This document shows positions 46,815 through 58,790 of a DNA stretch of 64,000 nucleotides, in pieces (the stretch's first letter is position 1; each line of letters begins with the position of its first letter). The position numbers and the translations under genes are program-made. Source of the stretch: Malania oleifera. Taxonomy: Eukaryota; Streptophyta; Magnoliopsida; Santalales; Ximeniaceae. The DNA is taken from NCBI RefSeq assembly GCF_029873635.1, contig NC_080426.1, positions 49,676,093 to 49,740,092 on the forward strand, written 5' to 3'. The notes below the pieces were generated by a model. The model worked only from the letters and a program-made list of their open reading frames with translations. It did not search any database and was not told the origin of the DNA.

Positions 46815-47400
46815 AAGAACTCATAGATCGAGATGTTCGACGGTACCAATGTACCATATAAAAGGTATATGAATTGTTTACTTCTTATGAATGGAGGAGA
46901 GCTTGAGTGCTATGATAAAGCATGTCAGGTGGCAAATACGAGCAAGTGGGAGCTTGCGATGAAGGACGAGATGAAGTCCCTCACCTCTAACAGAACGTGG
47001 AAACTAGCTAAGTTGCCCAAAGGTAAGAAGGTTCTTCAAAACAAATGGGTGTACAAGATTAAAGAGGAGCAGGATGACTCCAAAAGGTACGAAACCTAGT
47101 TGGTAGTCAAAGGCTTCAAGTAGAGGGAAGGAATTGACTACGAGGTTTGATTAGTGGTCAAAGGCTTCAATCAGAGGGAAGGAATTGACTACAAGGTTCG
47201 ATTAATAATCAAAGGCTTCGAATAGAATGAAGGAATTGACTACACTGACATCTTTGCACCAGTTGTGAAGTTGGTGACCACCAAGTTAGTCTTAACGAAG
47301 GTGGTAACTGTAGAGAAACTGAAGTTGTGCTCAACTTCAGTTGGTTTTCATGCTTGAAGATAGATATGAGCACATTATTTGCCTATACACTAGTTGAGAT
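46815..47400 (+). pseudogene. Ty1/copia gag-RT fusion remnant
   Basis: It starts with a gag-like MFDGTNVPYKRYM (46833) and jumps within 40 codons to the RT start: WELAMKDEMKSLTSNRTWKL, KLPKGKKVLQNKWVYKIKEE. An internal deletion removed most of gag, integrase and part of RT. The RT block VKGF.QREGIDY is present three times in tandem, followed by DIFAPVVKLVTTKLVLT. The remnant ends at the CACTA insertion (47404) and resumes at 60644. Confidence 0.8.
47106..47260 (+). repeat. 51-bp in-frame triplication in copia RT
   Basis: Three units beginning GTCAAAGGCTTC / ATCAAAGGCTTC at 47106, 47157 and 47208. The period is 51 bp (17 codons). Confidence 0.85.
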
Positions 47401-47403
47401 GGT

Positions 47404-48190
47404 CACTACAAAAAATAAAGTTATTAGTGAAGGATCAAAACCATCACTAATAATCACAAAATCGTCACTAATATTATTAGTGACGAATTTATAAGTATTA
47501 GTAATGGTTTTAAATTAGTTAATATATTTGTCGTTACTACTAATTATTAGTGACGAATTTTGAAATCGTCACTAATAATGTAATTGGTGATAGTTATAAT
47601 TTGTAACTAAAATTCAAATATCGTCACTATAAATTCTATATTGGCTTGACACAAATTCGTTACTAATAGTAGGGTATTAGTGATGAATTTCAAAACCGTC
47701 ACTAATAGCCACTACAAAAAATGAGGTTAATCGTGAAGGATCAAAACCGTCACTATTAATCAAAAAACCATCACTAATAGTATTAGTGACGATTTTATAA
47801 GTATTAGTGACGGTTTTAAAATAGTCGCCATAACTGCCGTTACTAATACTTATTAGTGACGGATTACTACAAGCGTCACTAATAATGGAGTAGTAGTGGC
47901 GGATTATCACCGTCACTATAAATTATACATCGGTTCGACTTAAATCTGTCACTAATATTAGACTAATAGTGACAAATTTGAAAACCGTCACTAAAAGTTG
48001 AGTATTAGTTAAGTTTCAAAACCATCACTAATAGTGGAGTATTAGTAACGAATATAAAACCTTCACTTATACTTGGGCTTTAGTAGAGTATTAGTGAAAG
48101 TTTCAAAGCCATCACTAATAGTAGAGTAGTAGTAACGAATTTAAAATCTTCACTAATACTTTGGTTTTAGTGACGACCTTTAAATTCGTC
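47404..48190. repeat. CACTA subterminal repeats with duplicated terminus
   Basis: Dozens of ATTAGTGACG(A/G) and its complement CGTCACTAAT. The whole terminal 306 bp, starting CACTACAAAAAAT, is repeated at 47710. Confidence 0.85.
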
Positions 48191-48199
48191 CCTATTAGT

Positions 48200-49300
48200 C
48201 TATTATTAATTTTTTTTAATAATTAATTCTCGTAAATATCTGTAATTACATTATCCTATACATAACATTAAACCACAATTACTAAAAAATTTATATATCG
48301 TTCAAATTTATAAATAATTCAAATTCATATTCAAATACATTATACAAATTTAAATTCAAATACAGAAATTTTATTTGTTCAGATAAAAAAAATACAAAAA
48401 AAAACTTAGAAGCTACATCCAATTGTAGCATGACGTCATGCTGATGTTGTGACAGTCACAAACCCTACAAATTAAGAATTATAAAAAAACATTAGAATAC
48501 GATTTTTTAACATATATGTATATGTACTATAAGTATCAATGGTTTGATAGCAAAATAATCGGACATTCAAACATAATTAAAAAAAAATGATACAATTTAA
48601 AATAGCTAAGAGCTTCATATAATAAGTATTAAATAATGTAATGTGTTCATGCATCTCACAAACAATCTATAGAAGAATATAATTCTATAAAGAAATAGAA
48701 TGTGATGTTCATGGTTTACATGGCTTCCTTAGGACTCAAAAATAACTATAATAATCAAATAATGCAAATGAGCCATGTAGGTGGCGTCAAAAAACTAAAG
48801 AAAAGAAAAGAACCCATGGAAGTATCTAAAACAATTCTATATTTGTTGAATAAAAATAACTTTTTTCTAGGTACACTTTAATATGCCTTAGAATATAACC
48901 ATCCTTTTTCTACAAGTTATAATATCCATATATAGTGGCTATTACAATTCCACCTTATTCCATTCTGCAAACGAAACATAAATTAAGTTCATCTATAATT
49001 TGGTGCTTATAACTAAAAGCAGACATCATAATGTCATAAAAAAAAATTCCTGGGACACAGGACAACACTCTAATTATATAGTTTCAAATCGAAAGAGTTA
49101 ACTAAAAAATGAAACAATCAAGAGAACTTACAAAATCTTTAAATGCAGGGCGATGAGTAACCATCTCATACATATAGCAGCCTGGAAAATAAGAAACAAA
49201 TTAAACCGAAGACTCAAATAATTGTAACTATTATAGATACACCACATAAAACACATACCAAGTGAATATCTGCAAACAATTTAGGACACAAGTTTGACTA
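48200..49300. other. CACTA interior, non-coding
   Basis: AT-rich. No coding frame supported. Confidence 0.5.
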
Positions 49301-49302
49301 AC

Positions 49303-50158
49303 ATGCAATATAATAAGCTCTTAAGCATCAGTTCATTAGAGATGAAGTTCAAAAATAAAACAATAAAACGATATGTTAGAATAAAAGGTATATAACAAGT
49401 ATTTAATTTCAAGCATGCAACATTTTATAAAGGATTTTCACTCGTTCTTTCAAAAACATTTTTAGCAAAATCATTTCTGATTTCATTTTTTAGAAAGGTT
49501 TAACAAAATTTTGGCAGCATGCTGACTGTAATTTGAACAATTTTCCAAAAAAATTTAACTTGGAAAGGAGTTTATATATATAAGGGCATGCGAGAATCCT
49601 AGATTCACTACAAGCATGCAATATACAAATCTGCATCAGCCATGCCGATGACACTTATACTACCAGTACTATCAACTCAACCCAGTATATTCACAAGATA
49701 TTCAATGAACACACAATAGTTATGACTAGCATACAATATAATAAGCTCTTAAGCATCAATTCATTAGAGATGAAGTTCAAAATTAAAATAATAAAACAAT
49801 ATGTTAGAATAAGATGTATATAGCAAGCATGCAACTTTGTATAAAGGATTTTCACTCATCCTTTCAAGAAAATTTTTAGCAAAATCATTTCTGATTTCAT
49901 TTTTTAGAAAAGTTTAACAAAATTTCGGCAGCATGTCGACTGTAATTTGAACAATTTCCCAAAAAAAATTGTCCTGAAAAGGAATTTATATATATAGAAG
50001 GGCATGTGAGAATCCTAGATTCACTACCAGCATGCAATACACAAATCTGCATCAGCCATGTAGATGACATTTATACTACCTGTACTATCAACTCAATCTA
50101 GTATATTCACAAGATATTCAATGAACACACAATAGTTGTGACTAGCATGCAATATAAT
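49303..50158. repeat. 428-bp tandem duplication in CACTA interior
   Basis: Two units (49303-49730 and 49731-50158) sharing TGCAATATAATAAGCTCTTA, TTTCTGATTTCATTTTTTAG and CATCAGCCATG. A partial third copy lies at about 59815-60005, beyond the solo LTR. Confidence 0.85.
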
Positions 50159-50829
50159 AAAGACCTCATATATAGCTAGTGGAACCAAATTAATAACAAT
50201 GGGAGATTCAAACCCTAAACTGGCGTGCCACGAATTTTATTTTATTTTTTTTAGTGAACTCGATCTTCAATAAAATCTCAATCTTAATCTCAATAATAAA
50301 GAAGACTTAAATTCATAGATTACAATAGTCAACAAAGATCCTAACACCAATTCCTTATTGTTCTTCATATGAAAATTCCATATAAAGATTTGGGGTTTTC
50401 ACTCAATTGACAAACAATCCATATTATGATTAGAATTAACTAGATAAGAAATCCTACTAAAGAAAAAGGCAATTATTGCAATGAGGATGAGGGGCAAACA
50501 TTACAAAAGGTGCTGGAAATGGTGAAGAAAAAATCTAAATAAATAAATAGTCATATGCAACCTAATAGGTAACCAAAAAGAACTTAGTTCTCATTTCGGA
50601 GCATTTAAAAAAAAGCACTTATAACACTTATCACTTAAAATAAGCACTTTTGTAATGGCAATTTTGAGCTTCACCTTTCCCTCATAGGCTCATACTTTCT
50701 AAGACCCACATCAATGCTAATTATACCAAGTAATATTAAATTCAGAATACAGAATGTACTGATTTCATATTATTACTACGAAACCCCATAATGGCAAATA
50801 TGTTGCAGAATCAAACTACATTTACATAC
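50159..50829. other. CACTA interior, non-coding
   Basis: AT-rich sequence up to the 3' end of the Transposase_24-type gene; nothing recognised. Confidence 0.5.
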
Positions 50830-52600
50830 CTTCTAATGAGAGGAGGAGCCACCTACATCATCTGGACGAGATTTGTGCATCATTTGTTCGAGTTGCGCTT
50901 GCTTGTTCCTAAAGAACTCCAGCTTGGCTTCAAAGTTGGACACCTTCTCCTTTAGTTACTCGTTCTCCAGGCCATAGTTGGACACCGTCTCTTTCAGCTG
51001 CTGGTTCTTCATGCCATAGTTAGACACCGTATCTTTCAATTACTAGTTCTCCATTTCCATTGCCTGCATCCGGTGAACCATCTGATCCGCTCGAGACTCG
51101 GCGGCTCGACACACTCGTTCAAACTCAGCATGAGACACCGCACTCGTAGAAGATGATGTTGTTGGGGCGATGTATCCACTCCCAAGACCTTTTACCCAAC
51201 CCCCCGCTCGTTCCCCAAGCACCTGAGTGGAAATATCGTAATCCGTCAATGCATGACTCCCTTCTAGAGCAGGTGCATCCTTTAGTTCAAGCATTTTCGC
51301 CTATTTTCAATCATGAAAATGATAAAAATGAAGAAATAAGAATACAACTTTGACTTTTTGAATAAAATAATGAACTAAATAATATATTTGACGTACATGT
51401 TGCCCCTGCGCACCCTAGCACCACTCCCCTGATCACCTTTGGTGTGTTCTCTGATAAAGATCAGCAATCGACTCCTCTACGCCAGTCTTGGGATCAGGCT
51501 ATATTATCATATAAAATATCATTAATATTAGTTCGGCAATGTAAACATAAATAACACTCATCAGATAGTTTTATAGTAATTACCTTTCGATGATTGATGA
51601 ATAATCTCGACCCACCGCAATGCATCGTAGGGAGTTTGCTGCGGTTCTCAACATTTTTTTCACATATACTCTACAAAAAAGATGTAATGCCTTTTTATTA
51701 GCCACATCAATATACAAAAAGTAGTTATTATAGTACAAACATATCACCTGATAGTGTGGGTCGCGAAAATGGCGACACCCCACCTCCCAATCCTCTTAGG
51801 TTATCTTATCGTATAGGTGCACTTCTGCCTAATCACCCATCGCCCTAAAATGTTCACCCATTGTGGCATGATAGGTCTTAAATTTGTTGCAGAGCTGTAT
51901 GTCGACCGCCCTTTTTACATGGTTGGCATGAAGAATGTCCTTATCAAACTCCTCCTAAATATGAAATACAGGTAGAATGTTGGACAGTTATTTGACTAGT
52001 ATATTAAAAGTAATAAAAAATTTTGGAATTACTTACCAATATGCGCATGTACAGCACTATGCATGCGCCGAGCCTCTATCACCTGCGGCCAGCTAAATGC
52101 GGGGACTGAAGCATATTGTCGGCATATAATGCCCAGCTCCTGAGTCCAAGCTTTGCACCAAATGCTGCCACATGGGGCTGTGAAGCCTGGAGGAATGTCG
52201 ATCTGTATCCACTCCCTAGTCCTGTGTAGGTGCTTATGTAGCTTGGTGTTCTTTGCTACACCACGGCCTGACCTCGTTGTCTGTGCTATAGAGGTCGATG
52301 CTAAAAGAAGAGTCAAAAAATAATACTTTATTCATACACATGAATGACCATCAATAGTTTCATTCAAAATCAATTACTCGTAACCTTACCAACACTGCTC
52401 ATTATGGTGTGCAACTCATCCCAGGTTTGATCCTCAGCTTATGGATCCATGTTTGGCCGGGGACCCGAGGGCTGAGATGGTGATGGTGCCGCATGAGGAC
52501 CAATGTCCTCCGCCGGTCTTGAGGATGTCGGATCATCCACTGGCAATGATGTAGTTGAAATACTGGATTGAAGTCGGCCTCAACAACCTCTTGGCGCCAT
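50830..52600 (-). pseudogene. CACTA Transposase_24 (Ptta/En/Spm) gene, decayed
   Basis: The second CACTA-encoded protein, of the family counted as plant transposase Ptta/En/Spm. The probable start MAPRG is at 52600, followed closely by a stop. Exons on the minus strand: 52600-52395 (proline-rich), 52316-52035 (RTREWIQIDIPPGFTAPCGS), 51955-51750 (EEFDKDILHANHVKRAVDIQ, ending in a CRHFRDPHYQ motif), 51670-51585, 51500-51430, and 51294-51043 (MLELKDAPALEGSHALTDYD). Then comes a coiled-coil-like tail with repeated KDTVSNYG..NQQL units (51050-50930). GT-AG junctions fit most gaps. Several stops make it a pseudogene. Confidence 0.75.
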
Positions 52601-52719
52601 GTCTGCAATATATTACATAAGTAAATATAAGAAGATTGGATATTATATGGATCCATAATAAATATATTTTCAATTGAATACACATGTCAGATACATGGTG
52701 ACAACATAACATGCGTACC

Positions 52720-53480
52720 TAAACCTATACGTCCTCAATATCGGTATCATCCTCATTTTCTAGAGTGCCTTCCTCTTCACTACAGTACTTGACCACAATT
52801 TCATCTTCCCCATTAGTTTCATCATTGTCGATGAAGTCAACGGGTATAGATTGTTCAATTCTAATGTCAGCAGTCCCTATGTGTTCTGTCGTAGCACCAA
52901 CCCTATTTAATGGTATAGGATCGGCTCCTTCCTTGGTAACATTGAAAGCAGATTGTGTTGCTGCACTAACAAATGGCTTATCTTCTTGGTAGTCTCATCA
53001 CTCCCCATCTGCGACTTCTTTAATATCATACAAACTTGGAGGAGGAATTTTTTGGGCCACATGCCATTCATCCTTCAATTTTGTGTCCTTAAGGTAGAAC
53101 ACTTGTTCTGCTTGCATTGCTAGCACAAAAAGGTCATTTTGATACCATGTTTTGCTAAAATTGATTCTGGTAAAGTAGGCATCTGTGCTTATCCCACTCT
53201 TTTTATTGCTAATGGCTCACCATGTATACTTGAACCTGTGGACAAGTCTGTTAGCTCCATACTGAAGTTCTATAATGTCATCCAAGACACCAAAAGTAGT
53301 CAATTTCTTCATCTCCTTTCTATGCCTATTACTGCAACCCGACAATTTTGGGTTCTTCTATGCAATTCGAGGGATTTCGTATGAAATTATAAGTCGTTGA
53401 CAATACAACTGCTGTAGCGGTTCACTCGTTGATCGGGGGCCTATGCCAATGCATACAAATCCTTACTCGTCGTTGGTTCT
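52720..53480 (-). pseudogene. CACTA DUF4216-type region
   Basis: The minus strand reads LAMQAEQVFYLKDTKLKDEW and HVAQKIPPPSLYDIKEVADG (53130-53000), the characteristic C-terminal region often found after Tnp2 in plant CACTA elements. An acidic tail follows (about 52990-52735) with EGTLENEDDTDIED. The upstream frame is broken. Its role is unknown in the family. Confidence 0.65.
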
Positions 53481-53689
53481 TTATTATAATACATGACTTT
53501 CATCTATTAATTAGAAATAAGTTTAGATGAGTAAACCATCAGTATTGAAAATATACATCGCTTAAAAATCACATTAAATTTGTTACTTACATGGCTCCTA
53601 AACTAATTGACAAATTCCTTCTTATATCTAATTTCGTCTACATTCCTTTCATTTTGGGTCAGAAGTTTGCTTAATGTTTGCTATATGCA

Positions 53690-56468
53690 ATAATATTACA
53701 TGTTCATGTCAACTAAGTGTATATATACATATGTAAATAGAATGCAAATTAAGGAGTTTGGAATCACGTACTTGATATACGAAATAATTTCATCACAATT
53801 ATTGAGGACGTAAAAATAGGCCTTTTGTAGGTCATCCATATCAATGAAATCATAAATCCGTGCACCGAACGGCTGAACATTTCCTCGAAATACAGAGATG
53901 TTAGGTTCTTCATTTTCTGCATTAATAGCATGAACGTCTACATTTCGCTCATCATGAATGAACTTTGTCTCAATATCATGTAGATACATTGAGCAAAATG
54001 CAAGAAATTCACTGTCAATGTATACCTTAATGATTAAACCTTTCGGTCGTGCCTTATTGCGCACATACCCCTTCAAAGTGGACAGGAATGGTGCATTTTA
54101 TATAGCATTAGTGACTTGTACGCACAAATAAAATGAGGAAATCACGTGAGCATTGTAGAAATACCTTATAGTTTAACTCTCAATAGGATACATCCAACGA
54201 TATTGCACCGGTCCTCCAATTATGGCCTCCCTTGGAAAATGGATGGTTAGGTGGACCATCACATCAAAGAATGCTGGCAGAAATATTTTCTTCAGCTTGT
54301 ATAGTATGATCATGATGTCCTCCTCTAACCGTTCAAGTACATTTACACTCAATTTCTTAGAGCACAACTGTTGGAAGAAGATCCCAAGATCAATTAGCAC
54401 TAAGTGAACATCATCAGTCAAGTGTCCACGAAGGAAAACTGGTAGAACCCGCTGCAAAAGGATGTGACAATCATGACTTTTCATTCCTACAATCTTCCCT
54501 TCCTTCGTGTTTATGCATCCAGCTATGTACGATGCATATCCATTAGGGAACTTCACTGATTTCAACCATTCGAATAATTTATTCTTCTCATCATTTGAAA
54601 ATGTATAACAAGTTGATGTCATGAGAAGTTTGTCCCCATCATGAAACAGTTGCAACTCAGACCGTATTCCTATATCTTCCATATCTTGGCAAGCATTTGC
54701 GTTGTCCTTTATCTTCCCAAATATATCTAGCAATGTACAAATGACATTCTCACAAATGTTCTTCTCGATGTGCATGACATCCAAGTTGTGGCATAGTGGA
54801 AGATCTTTCCAGTATGACAACTCGAAGAAGATGCTTCTTTTTGTCTAATTCAACTCCCACTTAGCACGTTTCCTTTTCCTACTACTTAGTGGCTTCTCAA
54901 ATTTCACATTTCCAATCAAACTGAGCTACTTTAATATCTCCTCCCCACTTAGTCGGTTTGGCTGCAAACTTTGTTTAAGTTTTCCCTTAAATCTTCTGAC
55001 ACCACGAGTTCTCCAAGGATGTCCAGGTCGTAGAAAATGATGAAGACACATAAAGAATAATTTGCATCCATGCTTCAAGGATAAGGACCCAGCATCCTTA
55101 TTACACACTGGCATGCTAAGTAACCTTTTGTGCTCCAACCCGATAGGTTGCCGTAAGTGGGGAAATCATTAATTGTCCACAACAGTGCAACATGCATTTG
55201 AAATGATGTCCCAATTTCCACATCGAATTTCTCCACTCCTTTTTTCTCATAGTTCTTTCAACTCGTCAATTAACAGTCGTAGGTAAACATCAATATCATT
55301 GCTAGGTACCCTCAGTCCGGGAATAAGCTAACAGAGACATATGAATGAAGGGTTCTTTCATACATCGCCATGGCAACATACTATGGCATCATCATAACTA
55401 GCCACATGCCATATGGGTTATTCAAGTTACTGAAAGGATTGAACCCATTTGAAGTAAGGCCAAGTCTGATGTTGCAAGGATCACTAGGAAACCACAAATG
55501 CATTTTATCAAAATCGGCCCAAGCTTCAGAGTCCGTTAGATGGCTAAGGGTGTTTCCATCTTGAAGACGTTTCTTTTGATAAAATCTCATATCTACAGCA
55601 GTCTTTTTGCACATATACAATCGTTGTAGTAGCGAAATTAATGGATAATATCGTAAAACTTTTTGGGGGATCTTTTTACCCTTCTTTTGATTAGTTTTAT
55701 ACCTCAGTTCACCACATTCTAGGCACTCATTCGCATTTTCATGTTTACCATAAAAGAGTGCACAATCATACCTACACGCATGTATTGGAGTGTAACTGAG
55801 ACCCAATTCACACATGTATGTCTTCGCCTCACAAAAGGACTTCAGAAGTGTTTCACCATCAGGAAGTGCTACCTTAATGAGGCTTAAATGCATGTTGAAC
55901 GCGCTCAGAGATAACCCATGCATTGTCCTTGCATGAAGCAACTTTATCAAGAACTCTAATTTTGAGAACTTTATATAGTTTGGATATAGGGGCACCCGTG
56001 CATCTCTCACAAGATTAGCAAATGGTTTACCGAGTCGATTTAACGTACTAGGATTCTAAGGTATGGTACCTTCTGGAGTAGATCCATCACCAGTACGTGT
56101 CACATTGACATCACCCGTGTCCACTGTAATCCCCCTTTGCAAGTCACCTAACATTTCGATTGACCCTTTCGAACGTGTATCATCACCTATTATATTTTCC
56201 CCCTCATCTTCATCGTCATCATTATCACTCTAAATTGGGTAATCTTTACCGTGGAACGCCCATGTTGTGTACTTTTTCTCTATTCCAAAATCTAATAAAT
56301 GTGAATGAACCAGATCAATGTGTTTGAATGTTATGTTTTGACATTTCTTGCAAGGACATCTTATTCTACTGGCTTTGTCAGTACAAGGATGCGCAAACTC
56401 TATGAAATCATGTACCCCATGTATTCTGGTAAAAACCTACCCCGAGCGTTCATCCAACTCTTATCCAT
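53690..56468 (-). pseudogene. CACTA Tnp2-type transposase, decayed
   Basis: The transposase that would mobilise the element. The start MDKSWMNARGRFLPEYMGYM at 56468 is the typical transposase-associated N-terminus of plant Tnp2 proteins, followed by a stop and LARNVKT-like remains of the zinc-binding part. The Tnp2 domain is at 56010-55381, with FCEAKTYMCELGLSYTPIHA, CALFYGKHENANECLECGEL and DSEAWADFDK. The piece 54820-54173 has LPLCHNLDVMHIEKNICENV, DCHILLQRVLPVFLRGHL and PAFFDVMVHLTIHFPREAII (DUF4218), ending in GGPVQYRWMYPIE. The piece 54076-53696 has the following EFLAFCSMYLHDIETKF. Stops and frame breaks between pieces make it inactive. Confidence 0.85.
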
Positions 56469-56479
56469 GTTCATCAATT

Positions 56480-57491
56480 ACCCTATAACATGTTCAAGTA
56501 AATGGCGTTGATTACATTCTCATAATGTTTATGACACATGCATCGTGAATCCTAAAGTCAACAACCTTCCATCTAAAGGGTACGAATCCTATCCCATTTA
56601 GGAATGTTGTATTTACATTGCAATCAATGGCTTAAATTCCTTCGTCATATTCATTAAAAATTTCAGCAGCATCTCCGCATGGCTCCCCAAGTACACGAGA
56701 TGTGGGAAGTGAAAATGTTATTGGTTTTCCATCGCTAACAAATTGTCATGACACCCACTATACACCTAGAGAACACAGCTAGAGACGTGCTCGAAATATT
56801 TTATGACAATGAACAAAGGGTGAACAATGACAATAATGTAAATACAACTTCCTAAATTGTCCACATTAGACAATTCAAGAACGGTTGAAATACAAATGTC
56901 ACTAATTGTAAATGAAACAAATAATTAATATGTTCAATTGATTATTAGTCTAAATAGTATGACTAATAATTAATTGAATTTAACAATTGATTTGTCTCAT
57001 ATGTACGATTAGACATGAATGTATAATAACCATTCTTGAACGGGTCTAAACTTCAATGAACACCTAAAATAATAGTAATTAATTTGACATTTTACTTCAC
57101 ATGGCATTTATCACTCATCTTTTCACTGGTCTTTTATACATTGTTGTTCTGAAGATTTATTGCAATCAATTTTAAAATAAATTATTGTCATTAAATCTAA
57201 CAACCTACAACAAAAGAGCTAAACTACAACTTGTTTAGCTCATCTCATACACAAACATTTGTTCAGATATGTCTTTACCATTTAAATTTTGCAATGACTG
57301 TTTCTCAAAATAACTCTAAATGAGGTTGCATTTCTTATATCGCATCATTTCTATAACACTAAATGGGCAATTTTTCAAAATTATGGACATAGTTTCCTTT
57401 TTGAGCTTGATTTCCAACAAGTAATAGCTATTTATGGTTCCAAGAGCATTACTCATCTCATATGGTGTTTATACAGTTATATACTTCAACA
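56480..57491. other. CACTA 5' region, non-coding
   Basis: AT-rich sequence upstream of the Tnp2 gene; nothing recognised before the solo LTR. Confidence 0.5.
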
Positions 57492-57569
57492 TCTATTGTA
57501 ACGACCCGAATTTAGAATGGTATTTAAATAATAAAATAGGGGAATGGAGACCGAAAACAGAAGGAGGCC

Positions 57570-57835
57570 GTCGACTTCGTTGATGAACGCTTCGCGTTCA
57601 TCGACGACATTGAACTTTGGAAAGAAAAACGGAAAAAAGGGACCAGCAGGACTTCGTCGACGAATACAGGGCATTCGTTGACGAAGGCTTAAGAGAATTT
57701 GTCGACGAACATAGGGGCTCGTCGACAAGAAAATACTGAGAGGGGTTCTAAGGCAGCCTGAATTTCGTCGACGAATATGGGGTCTCGTCGACGAAATTTG
57801 TGAAGGACTCGTCGACGAAGAACGGGCTCGTCGAC
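57570..57835. repeat. TCGTCGACGA palindrome array
   Basis: Exact or near copies at about 57571, 57598, 57655, 57675, 57700, 57719, 57765, 57785, 57808 and 57828. Each exact copy contains three CpG and a GTCGAC core. Confidence 0.88.
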
Positions 57836-57888
57836 GAAATCCCCTGTTTAATAAATATGGAAAATCTGGGAATTATTTCATTTTTAAG

Positions 57889-57950
<62 letters not shown>

Positions 57951-58427
57951 TCTCTCTTCGTTTCTGGCCCCATTAGTCATCAGATCAATGATCCGAAACT
58001 ACCACGACGATCCTGGCAGAGTTCTCTACAAGTCTGCCAAGGCGGATTGTCAGGGAAACGAAGTTGGATTCCATTCCAAATCCAAGGTAAGGCTTTTTAC
58101 TCAATTTTTGGATTTGTGATAGTTGAGAGAAGTGTAGTACCCGTTAAAATATTAAAGTTTAATACTGGGAGTTTTCATTTCCAAGGGTGTTGATTGGGAA
58201 CGTTGGGAATCCTCCCTAAGTTGAGGTAAGACTTTTAAGCCTAATTTGATTTAGTGATAGTTATAGAAAATGTTGTACATACGAAAATACTGAACTTTAG
58301 TTCTAGTGAATTTCATTTTCAGGGTATTGAGTTGGAAACCCTGCGGGTGCAGGAAAGAGTTTCTTAGGGGCTATTCAGGAATCAGGTAAGGGGATAAACT
58401 ATGTTAGTTTCTATCCTTGAGAAAATG

Positions 58428-58474
<47 letters not shown>

Positions 58475-58619
58475 CATTTGATTTATGGAAAATGTACAAG
58501 TTTATATATATGTTCTATATTTGCAAAATACTGTGAAAATGATTGTATGTTGAATATGAGTAAAATGTTGGGAAATACTATTTTCTGGGAATGTGGATGG
58601 TATGGATTTTTATGATGGA

Positions 58620-58790
58620 AAACCGGCGTACGAGCCTAGATATTTTTTTTTTATATATATATGTGATTTGTCGGCATACGGGCCGTGCTATATGGATGAG
58701 ATTTGCCAGCGTACGGGCTGTGCTATGTGATTTGCCGGCGTACGGGCCGGGCTATGATAAAATGTGTAATACCGGTGTACAGGCCGATGA
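58620..58790 (+). repeat. LTR minisatellite
   Basis: Four to five units sharing GCCGGCGTACGGGCCGTGCT with variable spacers; the complement of the array at 39140-39410. Confidence 0.8.

Noticed and set aside
53139-53384. Plus-strand frame in the CACTA DUF4216 region
   Set aside because: The antisense strand encodes the recognisable DUF4216-type motif; this frame is its shadow.
57570-57835. Regularly recurring palindrome resembling a CRISPR array
   Set aside because: Repeats are only 10-12 nt, spacers are short and uneven, no cas genes are present, and the array lies in a TSD-flanked plant LTR.
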